Below are positions 12,775 through 19,146 of a DNA stretch of 19,146 bases, piece after piece. Source of the stretch: Bacillota bacterium (GTDB taxonomy: Bacteria; Bacillota; Clostridia; Christensenellales; CAG-138); NCBI GenBank assembly GCA_023396535.1, contig JAEWWD010000043.1, positions 1 to 19,146 on the forward strand. Direction: 5' to 3'. Below the pieces are notes generated by a model. The model saw only the letters and a list, made by a program, of their open reading frames with translations, did not search any database and had not been told where the DNA came from. The translations under genes were made by a program, and so were the position numbers. How positions within the stretch are numbered: position 1 is the stretch's first letter; every line of letters starts with the position of its first letter.

Positions 12775-13578
12775 ATGCTCCCATTCCTTTCGGTATTCGG
12801 AAAACAGATCCCCATGTACGGCCTGCTGATCATGACAGGCTGCGTCCTTGGCGTAGCGTTTGCCGTGTACGCCCGCCGCAATGCAGGCATTCAGAGGCAG
12901 GATATATTCTTTGCCGCCTGCTATGCGGGCGTTGGCGCTTTCCTGGGCGCGAAGCTACTATATCTGGCGCTGACGCTGCCGGAGCTGCTTATGCAGAGCG
13001 TTCCGCTTACCCCCGCGCTGTTTTACGAGCTGTTTGCCTATGGATTTGTATTTTACGGCGGCGCATTGGGCGGCCTTGGGGCAATATTGCTGTATGCGCG
13101 CAAATACAAGCTGGCATATCTCCCCCTCGTGGAAACGCTGATCCCTTCCGTACCGCTGTTACACGCCTTCGGGCGGCTGGGCTGCTTCTGCGCGGGCTGC
13201 TGCTACGGCATTGTCGCGCAGCCGCCGTGGGGTATATATTTTCGGGCGGACTCCGTAGCCCTGCATGGCGTTCCGCTGCTGCCGATACAGCTTTATGAGG
13301 CGGCGTTCAATCTGTTGCTGTTCGCGTTCCTGTCTTTCTATGCACGGAAGTCCCGCCCGGCGGGCCATATTCTGGGGGTATATTTCATTGCGTACGCAGT
13401 CGCGCGATTCGTGCTGGAATTCTTCCGCTACGACGCGGTACGGGGCTTTTTATGGGGCGTATCCACCTCTCAGTGGATCGGCCTGCTTCTGATCCCCTGT
13501 GGGGTATACCTGCTGCTGCGTAAAACGCCGGAGCGGCGCTTAATGGGTAAAGCACGCCCCGGCGAAAGTCACGAATAA
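12775..13578 (+). CDS. lgt: prolipoprotein diacylglyceryl transferase, cysteine-rich variant
   Basis: This 267-residue integral membrane protein of the Lgt family transfers diacylglycerol from phosphatidylglycerol to the lipobox cysteine of prolipoproteins. The start MLPFLSVFGKQIPMYGLLIM, the FVFYGGALGG segment at 91-100, PIQLYEA around 180 and the late LEFFRYDAVRG match the family. At 133-145 the signature reads GRLGCFCAGCCYG instead of the usual GR-x-GNF-x-N-x-E-x-x-G, with Cys at the normally conserved Asn. This variant recurs in Clostridia, and its catalytic equivalence is uncertain. GAGGA at 12766-12770, four bases before ATG 12775, supports the start; a TTG in frame at 12760 is less likely. 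Overlaps nothing; it converges with the DUF975 gene with 15 bases between stops. Confidence 0.82.
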   Translation: MLPFLSVFGKQIPMYGLLIMTGCVLGVAFAVYARRNAGIQRQDIFFAACYAGVGAFLGAKLLYLALTLPELLMQSVPLTPALFYELFAYGFVFYGGALGGLGAILLYARKYKLAYLPLVETLIPSVPLLHAFGRLGCFCAGCCYGIVAQPPWGIYFRADSVALHGVPLLPIQLYEAAFNLLLFAFLSFYARKSRPAGHILGVYFIAYAVARFVLEFFRYDAVRGFLWGVSTSQWIGLLLIPCGVYLLLRKTPERRLMGKARPGESHE

Positions 13579-13593
13579 ATCATTGTCCCGTAT

Positions 13594-14292
13594 TTACGCG
13601 GCCTCTCCGGACAGGCCGTATGGCCGCCCCGTCAGTTCCAGATAAAAGCAGGCCTGCGCCGTCTGCACATAGGGCGTAATCCACAGCGCCAGTATACCGA
13701 ACGTCGGGATGCACAGCAGCCACCAGCCGATATAGCTCAACTGCAGGCAGAACAGCCTGCCCTTGTTGCCATGCATGAGCTCCTTGGAACGATTGACCGC
13801 CTCGCGGATGCCCATTCTCGGGTATTCCGCCATCAGGTACGGCGCCATGGAGTAACGATAGGCCGCGATAATGCCCGGTATGATGAGCAGCAATGCCCAC
13901 AGGAATATAAATAACACCATAAACAGCCGAAGTCCGAGCGCAGTAAGAAAAATATCAAACCGGCTGAACAGCGCGGAGAACGGCGGCCTCTCCCCCAGGC
14001 TCAACCGCGTGTGGAACGCGCATGTGCCAAGTTCCGCGGCGCCGCCAATCAGAAATGTCACGATACCCCAGTACGCAACCGTCCGGAACAGGCGCAGCCT
14101 CATCAGTTCATTGATAAAGTCAGGCAACCGCTGGGACGCGTCGTTCGACAAACGAAACATACCGCTGAAATTCGGGCTGTCCCCCAGTCCGCCAATAAGC
14201 CCCGCAACCAGGCAGACGAGCAGCGCCATACCCCAGTACCCCCGAAGGCTCCTGCGGGCGGCGGCGCGGAAATCCGCAGCGCGTGGTTTCAT
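13594..14292 (-). CDS. DUF975 family membrane protein
   Basis: This is a 232-residue integral membrane protein. The N-terminus has the basic KPRAADFRAAARRSLRGYWGMALLVCLVAGLIGG pattern (AR-x-L-x-g-w segment) typical of DUF975. Later come a segment near FRTVAYWGIVTFLIGGAAELG, the hydrophobic RLFMVLFIFLWALLLIIPGIIAAYRYSMAPYLMAE, which is the best-conserved part of the family, and IREAVNRSKELMHGNKGRLF. The C-terminus has another membrane region, then a Tyr-rich end. Function is unknown. The reversed GGGGGAG near 14300 lies a few bases before the ATG at 14292, and a good minus-strand promoter at 14341-14369 drives it divergently from cysS. The final codons contain a GC-rich dyad without a T-run (13599-13618). 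Confidence 0.85.
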   Translation of the reverse strand: MKPRAADFRAAARRSLRGYWGMALLVCLVAGLIGGLGDSPNFSGMFRLSNDASQRLPDFINELMRLRLFRTVAYWGIVTFLIGGAAELGTCAFHTRLSLGERPPFSALFSRFDIFLTALGLRLFMVLFIFLWALLLIIPGIIAAYRYSMAPYLMAEYPRMGIREAVNRSKELMHGNKGRLFCLQLSYIGWWLLCIPTFGILALWITPYVQTAQACFYLELTGRPYGLSGEAA

Positions 14293-14340
14293 GAAAAACT
14301 CCCCCTCTCATCCCGGCCGGTATCAGCCGGCACAATCAAA

Positions 14341-14369
14341 ATCATACCACAGAGCGGCATTTGCGGCAA
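14341..14369 (-). promoter_or_regulatory. promoter of the DUF975 gene
   Basis: On the minus strand TTGCCG (14369-14364), a 17-base spacer and TATGAT (14346-14341) form a sigma-A promoter. Its -35 box is only 10 bases from the -35 box of the divergent cysS promoter. Confidence 0.7.
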
Positions 14370-14379
14370 TCGCGCGCAC

Positions 14380-14409
14380 TTGACAACCGTAAGCAAAATA
14401 CACTACTAT
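14380..14409 (+). promoter_or_regulatory. promoter of the cysS T-box leader
   Basis: A perfect TTGACA (14380-14385) is followed after 18 bases by TACTAT (14404-14409). The predicted transcript starts near 14416, shortly before the first conserved T-box helix, which fits a T-box leader. Confidence 0.7.
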
Positions 14410-14430
14410 AAGTAAAGAATCAATAAAAGC

Positions 14431-14678
14431 GAGGACGGGAGAAGAGTAACCGCGCGCGATCCTTCAGAGAGGGCGGGCCGAACGGCTGGAAGCCTGCCCG
14501 GGCAATGCGGCGGTAAAGTGCGCTCCCCGAGGCCGCCCGCGTCAAAGGCAGGTTTGCCGAGTATTGCGGGACGTAACGCAGCGTTAAGGCGATGAAAGCG
14601 GGGGCACACTATACCTTGCCCCAAGCAAAGTGGAACCGCGGAGCATCTCCGTCTTTGTAAGGACGGCGGTGTTTTTTT
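14431..14678 (+). ncRNA. T-box leader (cysteine, specifier UGC) controlling cysS
   Basis: This leader RNA senses uncharged tRNA-Cys. Stem I closes with GGGAG (14437-14441) and CTCCC (14523-14527). The specifier loop lies between AAGAGTAA (14442-14449) and TAAAGTGCG (14514-14522) and presents UGC (14519-14521), a Cys codon. CCGC and GCGG form the next helix. The conserved AGAGA is at 14466-14470, and the distal stem GGGCGGGC with GCCTGCCC carries GGCTGG in its loop. Stem III is GGGGCA (14601-14606) with TGCCCC (14617-14622). The T-box AAAGTGGAACCGCGG spans 14627-14641, and the terminator follows. When tRNA-Cys is uncharged, the antiterminator forms and cysS is read. The specifier matches the downstream gene, which confirms the identification. 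Confidence 0.95.
14643..14678 (+). terminator. regulated terminator of the cysS T-box
   Basis: CCGTC (14649-14653) pairs with GACGG (14662-14666), with further partial pairing outside, and a run of seven T follows at 14672-14678. It is the terminator that competes with the antiterminator formed by the T-box sequence just upstream. Confidence 0.85.
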
Positions 14679-14704
14679 GTTGAAGAAGGAGGAAGTTTCA
14701 GTTT

Positions 14705-16093
14705 ATGCAGTTATACAATACCATGACCCGCAAAAAAGAAGAACTCGTACCCGTTCGCCCCGGCAGGATCAGCATGTATGCCTGCGGTCCCACAGTGTAT
14801 AACTATTTCCACATTGGCAACGCGCGCCCGTTTATCGTATTCGACACGCTGCGCAGGTATCTCGAATACCGGGGATATCAGGTCACGTTCGTACAGAACT
14901 TCACGGACATCGACGATAAAATGATCCGCCGCGCCAACGAGGAAGGCATCACCGTAAAGGAGCTCAGCGAACGCTTTATTAAGGAATACTATCAGGACGC
15001 CGACTCCCTTGGCATTGAGCGCGCCTCGCACAACCCGCGCGCTACGGATCATATTGCCGATATCATCCATCTGGTGGAAACGCTCATAGAAAAAGGGCAC
15101 GCCTACGCTACGCCCGAGGGAGACGTATACTTTTCCGTCCGCAGCTTCCCCGGTTACGGCAAGCTCTCCGGCCAAAGCGTGGACGATCTTGAAAGCGGCG
15201 CGCGCATAGACCCCGGCGAGCAGAAGCGCGATCCGCTGGATTTCGCGCTGTGGAAGGCCCGGAAGCCCGGCGAACCCGCCTGGGAAAGCCCCTGGGGTAT
15301 GGGCCGCCCCGGCTGGCACATAGAATGCTCGGCCATGAGCATGCATATCCTGGGCGAAACGTTCGACATCCACGCCGGCGGGCAGGATCTCATATTCCCC
15401 CACCACGAAAACGAAATTGCGCAGAGCGAAGCCGCCACGGGCAGACCCTTCGCAAATTACTGGCTGCACAACGGCTATATCAACGTCAACAACCAGAAGA
15501 TGTCCAAGAGCCTGAATAATTTCTTTACGGTGCGCGACATCTCCAAGGAGTTCGATCTGGAAGCCGTCCGACTCTTTATGCTCAGCGCACAGTACCGTAA
15601 CCCCGTCAATTTCTCACGGGAGCTGATTGAGCAGGCCAGCGCCGCGCTGACCCGCCTGCGCACCGCCAAAGAGCGGCTGGACGCCGCGCAAACGGGCCCC
15701 GCCACTCCGGAGGATGACGCGTTCCTGAGCGACCTGGAAGGATATAAAGCGTCCTTCTGCGCCGCCATGGATGACGACCTGAACACCGCGGACGCGCTGG
15801 GCGTACTGTTCGAGCTTGCCCGCGCGTGCAATACGTTTGTGAGCGAACCGCGCGGCGAAAAAGCCGTCAACACCGCCCGCGCGATCTTCTCGGAGCTGAC
15901 CGGCGTGCTCGGACTGCTGATACAGAAGAAAGAAGAGGAAGCGCCCAAGGAAGCGCTTGACCTTCTTGAACAGAGGCAGCAGGCACGCGCCGCCAAGGAT
16001 TGGGCGCGTGCAGATCAAATACGCGACGCGCTCAAGGAAATGGGCTATGCGGTGGAGGATACCAAGCAGGGCCCCAAGCTCAAGAAATTATAA
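14705..16093 (+). CDS. cysS: cysteinyl-tRNA synthetase
   Basis: This 462-residue class I synthetase charges tRNA-Cys in the cytoplasm. It shows MYACGPTVYNYFHIGNARPF at residues 24-43 with the zinc-binding C27 and the HIGN nucleotide motif at 36-39, the second zinc cysteine in WHIECSAMS near 207, the zinc ligands in FPHHENEIAQSEA around 231-243, and KMSKS at 265-269. The C-terminal anticodon-binding part ends with ARAAKDWARADQIRDALKEMGY, typical of CysRS. Length matches the family. AGGAGG at 14687-14692 lies 12 bases before ATG 14705, a rather long spacing. Expression is controlled by the cysteine T-box directly upstream. Transcription probably ends at the hairpin at 16355-16387. Confidence 0.97.
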   Translation: MQLYNTMTRKKEELVPVRPGRISMYACGPTVYNYFHIGNARPFIVFDTLRRYLEYRGYQVTFVQNFTDIDDKMIRRANEEGITVKELSERFIKEYYQDADSLGIERASHNPRATDHIADIIHLVETLIEKGHAYATPEGDVYFSVRSFPGYGKLSGQSVDDLESGARIDPGEQKRDPLDFALWKARKPGEPAWESPWGMGRPGWHIECSAMSMHILGETFDIHAGGQDLIFPHHENEIAQSEAATGRPFANYWLHNGYINVNNQKMSKSLNNFFTVRDISKEFDLEAVRLFMLSAQYRNPVNFSRELIEQASAALTRLRTAKERLDAAQTGPATPEDDAFLSDLEGYKASFCAAMDDDLNTADALGVLFELARACNTFVSEPRGEKAVNTARAIFSELTGVLGLLIQKKEEEAPKEALDLLEQRQQARAAKDWARADQIRDALKEMGYAVEDTKQGPKLKKL

Positions 16094-16102
16094 ATCCGGG
16101 AG

Positions 16103-16249
16103 CCCTTTGGGAATCTTCGCCCCTCAGTTTGCAGTATGGGACGTTGGAGGCGCTGCCTCCAAACCACCGCTTAAGGCCGTAACGGCCCTAAGAACCCATA
16201 TTGGGAATGCCCTATTCTGGGGCATTTCCAATGTAGGAATTCCAAAGGG
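16103..16249. repeat. foldback element: outer inverted repeat enclosing three hairpins
   Basis: Outer arms CCCTTTGG (16103-16110) and CCAAAGGG (16242-16249) pair perfectly. Inside are TTGGAGGC-GCT-GCCTCCAA (16144-16162, perfect 8-base stem), a near-perfect palindrome from CTTAAGGCCGT to ACGGCCCTAAG (16170-16192), and a 12-base stem with one G-T pair, TTGGGAATGCCC with GGGCATTTCCAA (16201-16231, 7-base loop). It has the look of a dispersed intergenic repeat or a structured RNA. No coding potential is apparent. Confidence 0.6.
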
Positions 16250-16300
16250 ACGGCCCGCAGGCCTAGCATCCGAGGTGTCTCCCGCCTTGAATGTCCCAGC

Positions 16301-16337
16301 ATTTTGGTGGGGTACAGGGGTAAAACCCCTGCAAAAT
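16301..16337 (+). repeat. bulged hairpin in the cysS-rlmI spacer
   Basis: ATTTTG (16301-16306) pairs with CAAAAT (16332-16337), and inside it CAGGGGT (16315-16321) pairs with ACCCCTG (16325-16331) around an AAA loop, leaving an 8-base bulge on the left side. TTTTC follows a few bases later (16341-16345), so it could also help terminate cysS transcription. Confidence 0.6.
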
Positions 16338-16354
16338 AACTTTTCGACAAGCTG

Positions 16355-16387
16355 AAGCTCCGGCCGCGTGCGGCCGGAGCTTTGTTT
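16355..16387 (+). terminator. GC-rich terminator-like hairpin between cysS and rlmI
   Basis: A perfect 13-base inverted repeat, AAGCTCCGGCCGC (16355-16367) with GCGGCCGGAGCTT (16370-16382), is followed by the broken T-run TTTGTTT at 16381-16387 on the plus strand. It can end cysS transcription. Read from the minus strand there is no T-run, so for rlmI it is only a strong hairpin. Confidence 0.7.
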
Positions 16388-16404
16388 GCGGGTATAATAC
16401 CACC

Positions 16405-17628
16405 TCAGGAAATCTGAAACAGATAGAATTTCAGATAGTCCGTTTCCGGCACGCCCCACAGAACGGGATGGTCGGCGGCCTGCTGCCGCGCTTCTATCTG
16501 GCGCAACTGCACACCCGCGTCGACCGCGGCCTCAACGAGCATTCTCTCAAACAACTCACTCGTCATAAAATGCGAGCAGGAGCAGGTTGCGAGGTAGCCG
16601 CCCCGGGGCAGCGCACGCATGGCCTTCATGTTGATTTCCTTATAGCCCCGGAACGCGTTTTTCACGGTGGCGCCGCTCTTGGTGAAGGCGGGCGGGTCGA
16701 GTATGATGAAGTCGTATTCTCGGCTCTTGGTATCCACCAATTCCGTCAGCATATCAAATACATCCGCGCGGACAAAGCGCATATTCCCGTCAAGGCCGTT
16801 GCGCTTCGCGTTCGCGAGGGCGATATCCAGTGCGTCCTGCGAGACGTCCACCGCCGTAACCCGCGCAGCGCCGGCCTTTGCAGCGTTAAGCGCGAACGCG
16901 CCGGTGTGCGTACAGCAGTCCAGAACGCTTCGGCCGGGGGCCAGTCTCGCGGCCGCGAGACGGTTGTATTTCTGATCCAGGAAAAATCCTGTTTTCTGAC
17001 CGTTGATGTAGTCCACGTCGTAGAATACGCCGTTTTCACAGATCTCCACATGCCCGTCAAGATCGTCGAACAGCCCCGCCATGCGATAGAACTCCTTGTA
17101 CTTCGGCAATCCTTCCTTATCGCGGATGGAATCCTCATTGCGTTCGAATATGGCCCGCACTTGCACGCCATGTTCGGCGAGCACCTTCACGAGCAGCGGG
17201 TACAGCATGTCCCTGCGTTTATCAATGCCAAAGGAGAGCACCTCGGTTACGAGAATATCCTCAAACCTGTCCACGGTAAACCCCGGGAAAAAATCCGCCT
17301 CGCCGAATACGAGCCGGCAAGAGGAAAAATCCGTCCCCATGACCGTACGGCGATAGTCAATAGCGTGGCGCAGGCGGCGCTCGAAAAACGCCTCGTCAAA
17401 GCGGTCGTTTGTATTGCGGGAGATAATGCGCACGCGGATTTTGGAATGATCGTTGAAAAATCCCGCGCCCAGCCAGCGGCCCTTTTTCGTGTATACGTCG
17501 ACGATATCGCCGTTTTCAAACGAGCCGGTCTGATCGGTGATCTCCTCCCCGTACACCCAGGGGTGTCCCCCGCGCACGAAGCGTTCCCCCTTCTCCGTGA
17601 TGGTTACTTTCGCATAAGGTCTTTCCAT
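16405..17628 (-). CDS. rlmI: class I SAM-dependent 23S rRNA methyltransferase, RlmI type
   Basis: This 407-residue cytoplasmic enzyme of the RlmI/YwbD family would form 5-methylcytosine in 23S rRNA. The N-terminal PUA-like domain (about 1-80) contains KGERFVRGGHPWVYGEEI. A middle domain follows, and the Rossmann methyltransferase domain has DCCTHTGAFALNAAKAGA from 237, DVSQDALDIA at 261-270, ILDPPAF at 309-315 and the cysteine motif TCSCSHF at 348-354. These are the RlmI hallmarks, and length is normal. GGAGG read on the minus strand at 17640-17636 precedes ATG 17628 by 7 bases. It has its own promoter at 17731-17759. The exact target base is inferred from E. coli RlmI (C1962) and is not certain here. 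Confidence 0.88.
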   Translation of the reverse strand: MERPYAKVTITEKGERFVRGGHPWVYGEEITDQTGSFENGDIVDVYTKKGRWLGAGFFNDHSKIRVRIISRNTNDRFDEAFFERRLRHAIDYRRTVMGTDFSSCRLVFGEADFFPGFTVDRFEDILVTEVLSFGIDKRRDMLYPLLVKVLAEHGVQVRAIFERNEDSIRDKEGLPKYKEFYRMAGLFDDLDGHVEICENGVFYDVDYINGQKTGFFLDQKYNRLAAARLAPGRSVLDCCTHTGAFALNAAKAGAARVTAVDVSQDALDIALANAKRNGLDGNMRFVRADVFDMLTELVDTKSREYDFIILDPPAFTKSGATVKNAFRGYKEINMKAMRALPRGGYLATCSCSHFMTSELFERMLVEAAVDAGVQLRQIEARQQAADHPVLWGVPETDYLKFYLFQIS

Positions 17629-17730
17629 ACCGATCCTCCAAACCGCCTATGCCTGGCAGTCACTCTTTTCATGGCTTGTCCAACGCAAGGGAATCCCTGT
17701 TCACTTCCGACGCTTATTCCAGGGCTTCTC

Positions 17731-17759
17731 ATTGTATCCGAAAACACAGGTTTTGTCGA
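17731..17759 (-). promoter_or_regulatory. promoter of rlmI
   Basis: On the minus strand TCGACA (17759-17754), a 17-base spacer and TACAAT (17736-17731) resemble a sigma-A promoter about 100 bases before the rlmI start. An imperfect dyad, CGAAAAC with GTTTTgTCG (17739-17758), covers its spacer and -35 box. Confidence 0.55.
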
Positions 17760-17791
17760 CAAATGAATATTTCCCGGGATATATGCTCAAT

Positions 17792-18526
17792 TCAGCGAGC
17801 GGGCACAAACTGGCCGGAAAATGCTCTGCCCTCCACGCATATCCGGTAATACCCGTGCTCTTCATTCGGGGCGTTCATGCGCACGCAGCACAGCGCGCCG
17901 GGGTTATAGGCGTTGCCGTGTTCCTCCCGCGCGTGGCGATGCCCCAACGCGAAATAATCGACAAGCCCGTCAAACACCCTGAGATCCCCCTGCACGATGC
18001 CGCCAAGGGGTACCTCGCCATCATATACGCCCGTATGCAGCAGGGCTATTGTAAAACCGTCATACGGCTCCGGCTCGCGGGAAAGCGAGAGGAGCCTCTC
18101 CTTTGTCGTATCGCCCAGGAATCCGAACCCTATAATCCGTACGCCGCCCGCATAGGCCACGCAGCCGGTCTTCCCGTCGTACGCCGCGATATGCGGCTCT
18201 CCCGCCGTGTCCTGTACGGGATACAGCAGATGGATGAGGGATCGGCTGTGCAGCAGCCCCAAACAATCCGGCTCCGCTAACATGCACTCGTCGTGGTTTC
18301 CGTCCACACAGTATACGGGTACATTGGCCTGCTGCAGGCGCATCAGCGCATGGACCGCGGCTTCCGCAGCCGGATAGCGCGCAGCGCGGTCGAACAGGTC
18401 GCCCGCAATCAGCAGCGCGTCCGCCTTCGAGCCTATTACCTCATCGGCCATGTGATGCAGGCAGTTCACACCCTCAGCGATATCGCCGCTGCCGATATGC
18501 AGATCCGCGCAATGAAAAAGAAGCAT
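17792..18526 (-). CDS. short SbcD/Mre11-like metallophosphoesterase
   Basis: This 244-residue protein is probably a two-metal phosphoesterase acting on DNA. The calcineurin-like motifs are complete: D8-x-H10 (ADLHIG), GDLFD at 42-46, GNHD at 76-79, H164 in LLHTG, and GHRH at 195-198. The phrases LLIAGDLFDRA and YFALGHRH followed by NPGAL match SbcD/YhaO exonucleases, but the protein is about 140 residues shorter than typical SbcD, lacking most of the capping domain. No sbcC-like ATPase gene lies next to it within the window. ATG 18526 gives the classic MLLFHCADLHIG start, although GGGGG lies only three bases upstream; an in-frame GTG at 18550 is the alternative. A promoter is seen at 18584-18613. 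Confidence 0.8.
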   Translation of the reverse strand: MLLFHCADLHIGSGDIAEGVNCLHHMADEVIGSKADALLIAGDLFDRAARYPAAEAAVHALMRLQQANVPVYCVDGNHDECMLAEPDCLGLLHSRSLIHLLYPVQDTAGEPHIAAYDGKTGCVAYAGGVRIIGFGFLGDTTKERLLSLSREPEPYDGFTIALLHTGVYDGEVPLGGIVQGDLRVFDGLVDYFALGHRHAREEHGNAYNPGALCCVRMNAPNEEHGYYRICVEGRAFSGQFVPAR

Positions 18527-18583
18527 ATTCCCCCGTCGTTCCGCCGCCACATATGGGGCAGATACCCGTACGGCGTTTTACCC

Positions 18584-18613
18584 ATTGTACCAGCGGCAGC
18601 GTAAGCCGGTCAA
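18584..18613 (-). promoter_or_regulatory. promoter of the SbcD-like gene
   Basis: On the minus strand TTGACC (18613-18608), an 18-base spacer and TGg-TACAAT (-10 at 18589-18584) form a good promoter. Transcription would begin near 18577, giving a leader of about 50 bases. The SbcD-like gene therefore need not depend on spoIIP read-through. Confidence 0.7.
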
Positions 18614-18652
18614 CATTGCGCCAGAGCTTTCTGACCACACACAGTTCAGCCC

Positions 18653-19146
18653 TCATGGAACCCAGCGCAGCGCGGGCGTGGGCGTTCCCGCAGCTCCTGC
18701 CGACGCAGGCTGGGCGGCGGCGTTTCCCATTCCCTGTGAGCACTCGACGATGGCCTGCGCGAGATAGGGAACGGCATTGAGCGCCTCTTCCAGTGTGTTG
18801 GCATTATCCCCCACCTCCGCCAATAGGCACTGGCTGGAGATATGCTGGTTGTAGCGGCCCGTCTTCACGCGCACGTTGCGCGCAAGGTCTTCGTTGAATT
18901 CCGCCAGCCGGTTTGTGATAGCCAGGGCGAGCGCGTAATTGCTTTCAAAATCCGGCATTTCCTTATAACCGGTACCCGTCGCGCCCTCGCCCGTACCCAC
19001 CACGAACATCAGCCGCGCGGCCTTTTTGCCGTCTATATTGACGGAGGTATCGACTTTCCCCGCGTCGCGATGTACGTCAATGAACATGGTCAAAGACGGA
19101 TACTGCTCTTTGTATTTTTTCATGGTGACTTCGGATCGGGAATAGG
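18653..19146 (-). CDS. spoIIP: stage II sporulation protein P, C-terminal part (5' end outside window)
   Basis: The frame runs open to the window end, so only about 163 C-terminal residues are visible; the ATG at 19123 is internal. SpoIIP is a zinc-dependent amidase and endopeptidase that degrades septal peptidoglycan during engulfment in the DMP (SpoIID-SpoIIM-SpoIIP) complex. Visible family features are YSRSEVTMKKYKEQYPSLTMFIDVHRDAG, with a zinc-type His in DVHRD, then the VRVKTGRYNQHIS segment and LLAEVGDNANTLEEALNAVPYLAQAI, with the catalytic-type Glu in AEVG. After this the protein has an Ala/Pro/Gly-rich tail of about 25 residues that SpoIIP proteins often lack. It shows that the organism, or its lineage, is a spore former. 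No clear terminator follows. Confidence 0.9.
   Translation of the reverse strand, partial: YSRSEVTMKKYKEQYPSLTMFIDVHRDAGKVDTSVNIDGKKAARLMFVVGTGEGATGTGYKEMPDFESNYALALAITNRLAEFNEDLARNVRVKTGRYNQHISSQCLLAEVGDNANTLEEALNAVPYLAQAIVECSQGMGNAAAQPASAGAAGTPTPALRWVP

Larger units (their letters stand above)
16094..16404. other. convergent spacer packed with hairpins
   Basis: The 311 bases between the cysS and rlmI stops carry no plausible gene but at least five inverted repeats, listed separately. An outer pair, CCCTTTGG (16103-16110) and CCAAAGGG (16242-16249), encloses three hairpins, giving a predicted four-way, cloverleaf-like fold. Two more hairpins follow, the last being terminator-like. I do not recognise it as a named RNA or insertion sequence. 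Confidence 0.7.

Noticed and set aside
13599..13618. Dyad CGGCCT-N8-AGGCCG between lgt and the DUF975 gene as bidirectional terminator
   Set aside because: It lies inside the final DUF975 codons and has no T-run on either strand.
16468..17766. 432-residue open frame on the plus strand, antisense to rlmI
   Set aside because: The minus strand carries a complete RlmI-type methyltransferase. The antisense product shows no domain and has no ribosome site.
1..19146. CRISPR array, tRNA or rRNA genes, transposase, phage or toxin-antitoxin genes
   Set aside because: I looked for repeat-spacer periodicity, cloverleaf tRNAs with CCA ends, transposase motifs and small paired toxin-antitoxin frames and found none I could support.

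Overview
The window looks like a chromosomal segment of a fairly GC-rich Clostridia-type Firmicute. Supporting points are a SpoIIP (sporulation) gene at the right edge, a T-box tRNA sensor in front of cysS, strong GGAGG ribosome sites, TATAAT/TTGACA sigma-A promoters, and the rimO-pgsA-cinA-recA order common in Firmicutes. I cannot name a genus; a GC-rich order such as Christensenellales is a guess. Nothing marks a phage, plasmid, CRISPR array or integrated element: this is mostly core chromosome with a few odd local details.

Layout. Bases 1-756 hold the 3' end of a DUF5067-like protein and a small lipoprotein, closed by a terminator at 799-831. Converging on them is a 554-residue membrane regulator (minus strand) with about 12 membrane helices and two tandem LuxR-type DNA-binding domains, the first degenerate. 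A 549-base divergent spacer separates it from galK-galE, which starts from an extended -10 promoter. Next comes a plus-strand run with its own promoter: ftsK/spoIIIE (TTG start), rimO, pgsA and cinA, mostly with overlapping or near-touching ends. recA follows from its own promoter, with a perfect 7+7 inverted repeat just upstream. A small DUF4190-type membrane protein with a near-consensus promoter and a terminator comes next, then an lgt-type gene with an unusual cysteine-rich signature.

Right part. A DUF975 membrane protein (minus) and cysS (plus) diverge from a 412-base spacer that holds two facing promoters and a complete cysteine T-box leader with specifier codon UGC. cysS converges on an rlmI-type rRNA methyltransferase (minus) across 311 bases packed with perfect or near-perfect hairpins; this is the most unexplained structure in the window. 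A short SbcD-like phosphoesterase (minus) and the C-terminal part of spoIIP (minus, cut by the window end) finish the segment.

How the genes connect. PgsA makes the precursor of phosphatidylglycerol, the lipid donor that Lgt uses to modify lipoproteins such as the one at 316-756. FtsK/SpoIIIE and SpoIIP act in chromosome translocation and engulfment during sporulation. RecA, the SbcD-like protein and possibly CinA belong to DNA maintenance. RimO, RlmI and CysS serve translation. GalK and GalE are two steps of galactose use, but galT is not in the window.
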